64,000 bases of DNA from Gorsachius magnificus (lineage: Eukaryota > Chordata > Aves > Pelecaniformes > Ardeidae), in NCBI GenBank assembly GCA_034008185.1, contig CM067082.1:13996984-14060983 (forward strand), read 5' to 3'. The notes under the pieces are model-generated. The model made no database searches. It saw only the letters and a list, made by a program, of their open reading frames with translations, and had not been told where the DNA came from. Below are positions 34,698 to 45,100 of this stretch, piece after piece. Position 1 is the first letter of the stretch. Each line of letters starts with the position of its first letter. Position numbers and translations under genes: made by a program.

Positions 34698-35112
34698 TGT
34701 CATGATTTAAACCCCGGCCAGCAACTAAGCCCCACAAAACCACGTGCTCACTCCCCCTGCAATGGGATGGGGGAAAGAAGCAGAAGACTAAAAGTGAGAA
34801 AACTCGTGGGTTGAGATAAAGACAGTTTAATAGGAAAAGCAAAAGCCGTGCACACAAGCAAAGCAAAGCAAGGAATTCATTCACTGCTTCCCATGGGCAG
34901 GCAGGTGCTCAGCCATCGCCAGGAAAGCAGGGCTCCATCACGCATAACGGTGACTTGGGAACACAAATGCCATCACTCTGAGCATTCCCCTTTCCTTCTT
35001 CTTCCCCCAGCTTTATATGCTGAGCATGATGTCATATGGTGTGGGATACCCCTTTGGTCAGTTGGGGTCAGCTGTCCCAGCCGTGTCCCCTCCTAGCTTC
35101 TTGTGCACCTGG
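34698..35112 (-). mobile_element. Solo LTR, same family, minus strand, truncated
   Basis: The left edge is TGTCATGATTTAAACCCC, the reverse complement of the family's 3' terminus. The landmarks appear in reverse order: AACTCGTGGGTTGAGATAAA, TTTAAT (34826-34831, complement of ATTAAA), TTTATA (35012-35017, complement of a TATA box) and CAGCTGTCCCAGCCGTGTCC. The match ends near 35112, after TTCTTGTGCACC. The upstream part of U3, about 150-200 bp, is therefore missing. The TATA box is better preserved than in the plus-strand copy at 30911. No retroviral internal sequence adjoins it. Confidence 0.85.
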
Positions 35113-37106
35113 CTCATATCGCAGTCAAAAGTGAATCAGCCACACAGGTCCTTGCCTATGTTGTATAAGATCTTGTATATGATGACAAGATCTTGTAAGT
35201 AGGAGCAGATTTGTCTGAAGCTGGTCTTACTGAAGCCTAAGAAGATGGATGGCTGGTACAAACATACATGTATCCGCCCCATCTACACTATGGCGGGGGT
35301 GTGTTTAACCCAGACTATAGTATTAAGTTTTCTTTCTGTTGTGCTTTTGAAAGAGCGTATCTAAAGCTGCTGTCTCTTTGTGGGACTGCATCCAACCAGG
35401 CTTAGCACTGATCTACTTCGGGTGGAAAGCAGCCTTTCACAAAGGATACCTGTAGCCCCTGGTGTGTAACTCAGCATTATTGAATTCTTGAGTTGGGTAC
35501 TTGAAAGTCAGGCGTAGCAGTGTTAAGAGTCACTGCACCCAAGCATCCTATCAGTCCGGGCCTGAGTGTTGTGTGATGTGACCAAGGAAATGTGCAGCAG
35601 AACGAGAACCAGGTTCCACTCCACATTACAAACTGCCTTCATAACCACTGGAGCATCCTTCTTCCTTACACCAGAACTATGTATAAAAGACAAGCAGTCT
35701 ATTGGATACAGTGCCTGACCAGTTACTCATTCCCTTGGTTCTGATTCCACATTCATCCCGAAGCAAAGGCATCCTCTTTCATATTTTGATACGTAGAGTT
35801 TAAAAGTTCTGGGAATGGAGGAACTTAGCACTGAATTTTAACGCCTAGTTGGCATCTGGTTTCCCCAACACTTGGCATTAGAATGGTTAAGTTAAAAAAA
35901 ATCATGTTTACAGTGAGCGGAGTGTTCCAGCTCACTGCAGTCTCCTCTGGTATTTTGAATTTATTGCATGAAATTAAAATAATTTTCATCCAACAGAGGC
36001 TAAAGTAATTACAACACTCTTGCTTAATATTTAATTTACTGGAGGAGTTTTCCAGAGCTCTGTCTCTAAGTTTGTTTTTTCTAGTGAAGCGTTTGGATTT
36101 CTTGACATTATCAGAATTTTAGATTGCAGTCAGGGAGAAAATGCTGGACAGCTCATCAAAAGATTTATTCCAAAAATAATGCCTATATCTGTGATGAGTA
36201 TAATAAAGCCTGTGTGCGTAATTACAAAATGTATAATATGTTTTCCTCCACCTCTTGCTTTGGCTATGTGTTATCATAACTTCTGTCAGCCTATTCACAG
36301 CAAACAAATCCTACCACTGAAATCTTGAAATTAAAGTTGTTGCTCTTTTTTTACAGGGGTGGATTAAATGGAAATACCAGCATCTCACCATCCTGCCTCA
36401 GATAAAACCTAATCTTTCTTCAGATAAAATAGGATGGATTTTGAAGGGTACAGCACAGAAGGAATCAATTCCCTGAGTTGTTTTTTTTTTCCAAATTTAC
36501 TTATCTTCATGCTAAATAGAATATGGAAAACATGATGTTGACTGTGAGTAGTTGACTGCATTACAACGGTAAGCAAAATTCTTATTATATATAGAGGCAA
36601 AGGGTTACACTCACAAAATGTATCAGATTAAAACCAACATTTTGAAATGTTCCTAGGGTGTCAAAATACATTGGCTTCTGGGTATCCAATCTGAGATGCC
36701 CTTAGAATGACCTGATTTTCTGAAAATGAAATCTCTGTCATATCACTAGTCACTTTCAAAACTTTGGAACAAATAGTTAAGATATTTTGGCTTGATATCA
36801 AAATGTGCAGTTCTCATGGAAAATATTACATGCTCTGGCATTATACGGTGGGTGTGTGAAGTTTTCCATCTGATCCAGCAGGAGCCTTGCCTTTTTAAAA
36901 CTTAATGCTCTCAGCTCAAGGGATTTTATGTCATGGAAAACTTTAATGATGGAATGAATGAAGCATTTTATCCTAATATGGCTTTAATTACTATGGTTTG
37001 TCATCTTCTGGGCCTTCCCCACATCTTCTGCAACAAGTGTTTAGAAATTACGGAGGAGCTTGAATATGCAAACACATCTCCCAGCTTCGTGTCCTTTTGC
37101 ACCTCA
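35113..37106. other. Unannotated sequence
   Basis: Nothing is recognisable. AT-rich patches at 36100-36300 may be ordinary neutral DNA or conserved non-coding sequence. Confidence 0.5.
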
Positions 37107-37436
37107 TTTCCTGGTTCTGGCTGGGGTGTAGTTAAGTTTCTTCACAGTAGCCAGTATGGGGCTGTGTTTTGGATTTGTGCTGGAAACAGTGGTCATAAAC
37201 CAGGGATGTTTCCCTTACTGCTGAGCAGCGCTTACACAGAGTCAAGGCCTTTTCTGCTCCTCACCCCACCAGCGAGGAGGCTGGGGGGGCACAAGAAGCT
37301 GGGAGGGGACACGGCTGGGACAGTTTTCTCACTTTTAGTCTTCTGCTTCTCTCCGCCATCCCATTGTGGGGGGAGTGAGCGAGCAGCTGCGTGGGGCTCT
37401 TTAAACCCAGTTGCTGGCCAGGTTTAAACCATGACA
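37107..37436 (+). mobile_element. Solo LTR, same family, internally deleted
   Basis: A 330-bp plus-strand copy. It keeps the family's left end (CCTGGTTCTGGCTGGGGTGTAG) and right end (GGTTTAAACCATGACA, ending at 37436). At about 37322-37323 GGGACAG is joined directly to TTTTCTCAC. About 270 bp present in the 30911 copy are missing, including the TATA box and ATTAAA. A 2-nt AG microhomology is visible at the junction. The flanking pentamers CCTCA and GGTAT do not match. A 164-codon frame at 36933-37427 runs through it and is coincidental. Confidence 0.83.
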
Positions 37437-39967
37437 GGTATCAATAAATACTACAAGTGTTCACACTTCATGCCATTCTGTGAAGCACACACAATGGGAT
37501 GTAAATTACTCCGAGATAAAACTACAGGAATTAACTTTATAGGCATCCAGAATCATCACCATTTGGCCACCCTCATACAGTTTTCAACTCTAAATGAGTT
37601 TTGGCTGGGTTCAGAGCTACTCAGTTGGGGACAAGGACGTGCATCCAAGCACATAGCTTTTTGATTTGGCTTGTAGCAGTTAAAGGCACTTTAGTCCTAG
37701 CCAGCCTGCGACTATTTCATGGCTGTATAAGACTCTGTCTAAAAGTAAGCTGTTAATTTTTATTTTTACATAAAACATTCAAATACGCAGTGCTGGAGCA
37801 CTGTTTCATCTCGGGATGCTGCTGATGCCACATGTGGATGTTACCTCACTAATCCAGTTCTTAGCTACTTAGGTACTGTCAGGAGGACAGTCCTGATCTA
37901 GCGAGGCCTTCTGGGACTGGAGGTCTGTTGGAGATGGGCAGATGATCTCCATCCAGCAATAAGGGGAGAAAACAACGGGCTCCTGCTTGGCCCACGTGGG
38001 CTGTTGGTTCTCAGAGAAGCTGAAGACAGAATGAAACTCAAGTTAACAACTGACCATTGTATCATGGTCTTCCCCCTGGTGCAACTATGTAATACAGTGA
38101 CAAGACAGCTTGGGGAAGGGGAAATACATAGCCAGACTGTGTCCGTGCTATAAAACTTCAGGTGATGATTAAATCCTGAACCACTCATACTTGCTCATAC
38201 TAATGTTAATGAATTCAGCACAGAAACAACAGCCATGGCTACTTTTAACTCAAAATATGGCTGCTGGTGGTACTGCCTTTCATATAGTAATTTGGAGCAA
38301 TCAGATAAATGATGTCAGGAGCCTGGATCTCTCCATCAGGTGAATGCCCTATTCAGTATGTTATTGCACAGGACATTTAGACCAACATAAATGATTTAGG
38401 CAACTAGTTTTAGGAGAAGGTTTTAGGCTATTAGTTCACATTTTACCTGGACCCTTTATTTCAGAGATGTAAGAAGTCAGACTTCTAGAAATATTAACTT
38501 TCCTCTATTAAAAGTTTCAGGAATGTTCTTGAGTAGAAATTGTCAATTTTCAAAATGAAAATAATCTCTTCAGATGAAAGGTCAGTACCTCTTATTTTAA
38601 AAGTAGCACTATTCTGCATTCCTGGTGGCTCTATGTTTTCTAGCTTCCGTTCTTTATCTTTGCTTTTCTGGCGGAGGCACGGTGTTAAATGCAAATCCAT
38701 GAATACACAAATCGTCACCCAAATATTTTTCTGCAAGTAACTGATTTGCCCTCTACTAGCTCTACTAACCATCTCTACTAGAACTCAATCTTTATCACAC
38801 ATTAATACGTCCTTTGATAAGAAGAGATTATCCTTATCATTGAGATAGGACTAATGATAAAGGGAGCCAGTGCTACACTAAACTTTAGGTATAGTTTTTT
38901 GCTGTAGTATAAATATAAGGCTCAGCATATCTAGAAGTGTCTTGGAGAGATGGCCAGAAAAGATTCTAGTTTCTCATGAACACTCTCAAGAAAACAACAT
39001 ATTTTTTTTATTCATTTTCATTACAAGACTATTTCAACACTTGAGCCAAAAGAACTTGGAAATTTGCCAAGTATCAAGTACCAAGTATGAACAGATTGCA
39101 AGATTTTACAGACTGCTGGAACCTAGTCAGAGCTGTGTAAATAAGCTGCAATAAAGTGACCAAAGGCTTTACCATCCTAGCATGCAACTTTTCTTCCCCT
39201 AATTCCATCTCTTGGACATGTTTACTGGGGTTGTTCATACTACTTTGGCCCAAATCGTCAAATCTGTTAAGGTGACGCAGTACAGATTCAGAAGGTGCCT
39301 TAGGCATTGCAAGCCTCAGAACTTCAGTGCGTAAGTGTTGGGGTCTCCTACCACAGGTGGAACTCATATTCTTGTGTCATGTGCAGTCAATGAAGAGGTA
39401 CAGGCTCCAAGGAATGAGATTTACAAGAGGCAGGGGGCTAAAGAAGTAGACCTTTGCCAGTTGGTAGGAAATGATGCGGAAATGCCTCTGTCTTAAATTT
39501 GGTCTGTGTGCCTGAAGCAGGGATAAAGGAGTCAGAAATGGTTTTCTGGCCTTTGTATATAATTCATGTAATTTAGGAGTATAATGCTGCAGCTTAGTGG
39601 GCATGAGAAAAATGATTTCTGATCCTTCTTCCTGGGGTGTTTATGTTTTGGTGGGGTTTTGGTTGGGTTTGTGTTATTTTTTACATTAAAGAGTCATAGA
39701 AAAATAGAAATAGAAGCATTTTAAGGAAAAAAGCTCATATCACTCACTGACGTCTCTGAGCAAATTGATAAAAAATCAGCTTCATCTCTGCCTTCAAGTT
39801 TTGTCTTATATCCTTGTTTGTAGCTTAGACTGGGAGCATGCTTCTGAACACTTTGGTTCTCAGTGCAGAGCAGTCTTGGAGGCCACAACCTGGATCCCTT
39901 TTAACTAAAATGAAAGAAAAGGTAGTTCTTTAGGAGCATGCCAGATGCTCTTTAGGACCATAGCTTA
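37437..39967. other. Unannotated sequence
   Basis: No element or exon was recognised. Only short frames are present. Confidence 0.5.
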
Positions 39968-41303
39968 GCAAAACCCTGGAATTCAGGAGAATAGATTTTG
40001 GTCTGTTCAGGGCACCTGCTTAGAAGAATCTCATGGGACACAGCCCTGAAGCAAGCAGGTGTCTGGGAGAGCTGCTTGATTTTCAAGGATCACCTCCTCC
40101 AAGCTCAAGAAAGGTCCCTCTGGCTGTGCCGGAGTTCTGGCAAGGGTGGCAAGAGGCCTGCACGGATGAACAAGGAGCTCATGACAAACTCAGACACAAA
40201 AAGAAAGCATACAGGAAGTGGAAGCAGAGACACAAGGCCTGGGTGGAACACAGACACTGTCTCATCATGTAGGGATGGGATCTGAAAAGCCAAAGCCCAC
40301 TTGGAGTTCAGTCTAGTGAGGGACATGAAGGGCAATAAGAAAGGCAGGTACATGAACAGCAAAAGAAAGACTAGGGAAAATATGGGCATATTGATGAGCA
40401 GGGCAGGGGACCTGGTGACAAAGGATATCACAGAAAAGGCCAAGCTGCTCAACATCCTCTCTGCCTTGGTCTTACTGGTAAGACTGTTCTTCAGGAATCC
40501 CAGGCCCCTGACATGAGTGAGCAACTCTGCAGTAAGGAAGACACTCTCAGTGGAGGAGGATCAGCTTAAGGAACATTTATAGAAATTGGACATACATCAG
40601 TCTGTGGGACCTGATGGGATGCATCCAGGAGTGCTGAAGGAGCTGGTCAATGTCATTGCAAAGCCACTCTCAATTATCTTTAAAAGGTCATGGCAACTGG
40701 GGAGGTTCCCGAGGACTGGAAGAAAGTAGATATCACTCCTACCTTCAAGAAGGGCAAGAAGGACGATCCAGAGAACTGTAGACTGGTCAGCCTCACCTTG
40801 ACCCCTGGGAACGTGATGGAGCAATTAATCCTAGAAACCATTTCTAAACACACGAAGGACAAGAAGGTGATTGGGATCAGTCAGCATGGCTTTATGAAGG
40901 GGAAATCATGCTTTACCAGGCTGATCACCTTCTGTAATGAGATGACCGGCTTAACGAACACAGACAGAGCAGTGGATGTTGTTTATCTTGGTTTTAGCAA
41001 GGCTTTTGACACTACAATCTCATAGACAAAGTGAAAAAGTGCAGGTTAGATAAGTAGACAGTAAGGCGGATGGAAACTGGCCAAATGGCCAGACACAGAA
41101 GGTTGTGATCAATAATGCAAAGTCCAGCTGGAGGCCAATCACTATTGGTGTGTTCCAGGGGACAGTATTCTTTAACATCTTTATTAATGACTTGGATGAT
41201 GTGGCAAAGTCACCCTCAGCAAGTTTGCTGATGATACAAAGCACCAGAGAGTTGTGCTGCCATTCAGAGGGTCCTGGGCAGGGTAGAGAAATGAGCAGAA
41301 AAA
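39968..41303 (+). mobile_element. CR1 LINE internal fragment lacking its 3' end
   Basis: The longest CR1 piece in the window. It runs from just after the endonuclease domain (CCCTGGAATTCAGGAG) through the linker (GGATCACCTCCTCCAAGCTC, GCCTGCACGGATGAACAAGG) into the reverse transcriptase. The family pattern stops near 41303, at GGGTAGAGAAATGAGCAGA, with no C-terminal region and no ATTCTATG end. CR1 inserts from its 3' end, so the missing end implies a later deletion or rearrangement. A short CR1 3' end on the opposite strand at 42086 cannot be its missing end. Confidence 0.93.
39998..41303 (+). pseudogene. CR1 ORF2 linker and reverse transcriptase remnant
   Basis: The frame at 40690-41025 reads MATGEVPEDWKKVDITPTFK, KKDDPENCRLVSLTL, VMEQLILETISKHTKDKKVI and SQHGFMKGKSCFTRLITFCN, then VVYLGFSKAFDT. 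This is CR1 reverse transcriptase up to motif A. The motif A aspartate is replaced by glycine (GGT, 40990-40992). A deletion just after motif A creates a stop at about 41023. Motif C can still be read as FADD at 41224-41235. Upstream, the linker is split between frames (39998-40285 and 40301-40516 contain parts). The copy cannot encode an active enzyme. Confidence 0.9.
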
Positions 41304-42085
41304 AGCAAAGGAGGCAATTCAGAATGAGCAAAATGACGGAACACCCAACTCTCTTTGACAGGCACGAAGGCCTGCAGAAAGCAGCTAGTGGTTTTCCATG
41401 ATCTCTAGGCTCTCAGGCAGAGAAAGTGATTCCACAGAGCCACAGTGACCTTCTCTTGTGAGAGCAGATGAAAGAGAAAGAACCCTTCCCTTCTTACTAC
41501 TTTCCCTTCCCCTGAAAAAGAAACCTATGGAAAGTCCAGGAAGAACAGTACAAATCCAGGTTGCTCCCAGCACAGGATAATGACCCGCTGCCCTTCACTC
41601 AAAGTTTGCTATAATTTTATATGAATGAATTCTTAAGCAATAAATCTCCTTGTTCTGGGAAAAAAGTACTCAGCAATGAGCTCTGCAGTTCCACAGGTTA
41701 GGGTCACTCCAAAACCAAGGGCAATTATTGATGAGATTGCTCAACGGCTGATGTAGGTCTGGTATACACGCTCACCTCTCCTCTGGAGTTTTTTCTTTTT
41801 TTCTCAGTAAACGTTCCCCTAGCAGCACAGAAATCAGTCTTTGGGGGCAACAATACTGCTCAGGATGTGATGTTCCACATTAGTTGAAATTAGGTCCATT
41901 TTATATTTTTATTTGTGTGTACCATGAAATGTGTTGTAAAACAATTATAAGTTAGGTTTGTCTGCATGGATGGGGTTAGAAGAGCCCTTTTATTTCCCTG
42001 AAACCATGTACCTCTGAGAGCATGGGCCAGGCCCTGGCACTTAGCAGGTTTAGACCAATAAAGATGTGAGGGGGGCTGATGAATG
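41304..42085. other. Unannotated sequence
   Basis: No element or gene was recognised. The first 100 bp may include unrecognisable CR1 remnant. Confidence 0.45.
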
Positions 42086-42186
42086 ATAGAATCACAGAAT
42101 GTTTTGGGTTGGAAGGGACCTTTAGAGGTCATCTAACCCACCCCCTTCAGTGAGCAGGGACATCTTTAACTCGATCAGGTTGCTGA
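42086..42186 (-). mobile_element. CR1 LINE terminal 100 bp
   Basis: It opens ATAGAATCACAGAATG and continues through GGTTGGAAGGGACC to GATCAGGTTGCTGA. This is the extreme 3' end of a minus-strand CR1, a strongly 5'-truncated insertion. Confidence 0.93.
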
Positions 42187-45100
42187 TGGTGGAAGTATTG
42201 CAAGACTAACAGTTTTATTGCTGGTTATTGAGTGTAACGACAGTGGCAAACAATTATTGCTTTCTGTAAGGGCTTTGATTCTGCTATCAGCCATCAGAGG
42301 GTGAAAGAGCATCTTGGCCCAATTAAGTGGTCAGTAGGACAGAAGTAATCCCATGTGAGAGATTTGAAAAAGCCGTCAAAACTGCAGGTCAAAGGCCAGG
42401 AACCAAAAAGGCAGGCAGAGTTTAGGCTTTTCAAACGAAGCCCTATTATCCTCAAGAAGAAAGGGGGAAAAAAAGGAGGGGGCTGGGGATCATATTACGA
42501 GGATATTGCAATCCACTCAGATCTACTGAGTTAGTATTAGAGTCCATGAAAGAAGAGTGAGAAGGACAGCGAGATTCAAGCATGTAATACACCTAGTAAG
42601 CAATAAGTCACTATTGAAAAGTTAGAAGGGATGGATCATCCTGTGGAGGTGAGGCTCCCTCTTTCTCTTGACTGTGGAGGGAACAAAGTATGATCAGGTT
42701 CCTGCCTTTCGCATCTCAGTTTGGTAAGTAAAATTCAGAAAAAGCTGTTTCAGGCATCCACTCATTTCCAGGCAATGATAAACAGAATCAGCACAAACAG
42801 TGCCACACAAGAGTTTTGCTCTTACCTTATGAAGATGTATTGATATATCACTTATCCTGCCTTAGGGTAGAGGGCTAGATTAAAAAAGGTGCCTTCCTGG
42901 CTCACAAACTGAAGTCTACATGGTCTAAGGTCTCTTGAAGGCTGCAGTGTTCTTGCAGGCCTAGGCTGCAGATGCAAGGTATTGCTGGGGTAGGTGTAGT
43001 GCCAGGACAGATGTAGTTTAAAAGTAGTTATTTGTAGGGAGAAGTACTTTACTTGTGTAACTTATACCATATGCTGAAGTGCCTTGGCTCTGACTGTGCC
43101 AAAACCAGATACCTAAAGAACAATATAAGAATCAGGGCTATATATACTGTTATTTTCCCATGGTACTTTCCCAGCCTCTGACAATTTGAGGCTCAGGGAC
43201 TTTCTGAGCTTGACATCATATTTAATATTGTTCAATAGATCTTTGTGTTATGAATCAGTGTAATTACTTTTTGGATCCATGCAAACTTTTAGCACCCACA
43301 GTATCCTGTTTCAAATCTACAACCGGCTAGTTTGATTTGAGGTCCTCTAGTTCATGTGTTAGAATGAAAGGCAAATAGCTGTTCTCTATTGATTCATTCC
43401 TCAAAAGACAAAAGCCATGGATATTTTTTTTAGGATTTACATTCAGGAAAAGGTAGTATTGGCATGATAGTCTTATTAGATTTTTTGACCTTTGAGATTA
43501 TCCACTGTATCCCAAACCAGAGAAGTTAGAGTTGAGTGGTTATGGTACCTAACATGCCTTCAGTATATTATAAAAAATTTCATTTTGAATTTTTCAAGGA
43601 CTTAAAAGGCAACTTAAATTTACTATTATACATAGTGTTTCTGAAATCTTTCCTGCTTACGTTTTCTATCCAGGTGACACAGAAGATAGGAAAATAGTTA
43701 AACTGCATACAACAGATACAAAAGTGTACATTTTATACAATGAACGAGTAGGAAGATATTTAGTAAAATTTGTTACAGCTGATAATATGAAAAACATTTT
43801 ATTAATCTTTTTATTATGACCAATGTAATTTTGCTGTAAAGCTGTGGGCTTTGTGTGTAAGTCATAGAAAGCTTTGATGTGCTTGGGGTCTTATTGTCAT
43901 ACAGTATGAGTTTAACAAAGAGTGGTTCCATTTCAGTGATAATGAAGCCTGTTCATATATGAAAGTGGTTGCTACTCCAGTCATATTTTGATGGACATAT
44001 TCCCTTAAATCACTTCCAGATATAGAGATCTTTCTGAAATGAAATAGCCCAGCATCATGATCAGATTTATTACACTTCACTGATTCTGGACCAGATCCTA
44101 AACCAGGATGACATTGCATGGCATAAGGCACTTGGAGGGCCTAGCTTTCTTTTATTTAGTTTAGAAAATAGACACAGTGGAGAAAGAGCAGAGAAATCCT
44201 CTGAGGTAAAATGTAAGGACACTAAGTCATGGAAATTGTATATGCAAACAAATTTATGATGGTAGGTTCCTAAAAAAATGTCAAACACAGACACTAAACT
44301 AAGTTTTAATGTAGCCTTGTGGCCTTGGTTTCTAAACTTTATCTTTCATCTTATTGTCAAGCAGAATACACCGTTGTAAACCATGACCATGGAAAGCTCT
44401 TCAGATTTAGTGTGTTGCAAGCACAACTTAATTTGAGACACTTGCATGCTCATGAAAAACATTAATACTTGTCCCCAGCTTCACGAAAAAAAGAATGTTT
44501 TTCTGAAGGTCTATATTTGGGTTTTGAATAAAAGCCATTACTTTCCATAATGAATATTTTGTGTAACACACAATAAAAATTATCTCAGCTTTGAATAAAT
44601 AAAAAAGATGAAGTTTTTGTGATTGCTGTGCATTGTCTGCTCTTGCCCATTTCCTTAACATTTTAGGTTATTAATGGCAGAGTAAGGGTCCCAATTCCTA
44701 CCCGATGTAACTGCAAGCTATAATTGCTCAGTCTGGGTGGTAATCTGTCACTGCTAAAAGAGTTTACTTTGGTTGAAGATGCTACTTTGTGTTTTGAGGT
44801 CTATTATGCAACTGTTTCGATGTAGTGGATCTGCATTTGTATACCATGCCAATGAAGGGAGATAAATACTGGATGCCCACTTGACTGGATTCCCTTACAC
44901 AGGTATGAGCTGGTTCAGCTGGGCTCTGGGCCTTGTGATGGATGGTGGGATCCCTGCACATCCCTACCTACTCCCATCCGCCCATGGATGGTGGGTTCCC
45001 CGCACACCCTTATCTACTCCTATTCACCATGCAGGTCCAGGTGCCCTTGTTGTGCATCTTGTGGTACCCACCATGCATGGGAGAGAAATTAAAATAGCAC

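Noticed and set aside
30911..35112. A complete provirus bounded by the LTRs at 30911 and 34698
   Set aside because: The LTRs are in opposite orientation, no gag, pol or env remnants are visible between them, and a CR1 lies in the interval.
36933..37427. A 164-codon plus-strand frame
   Set aside because: Its second half lies inside the deleted LTR in a non-coding region of that family. The first half has no recognisable domain.
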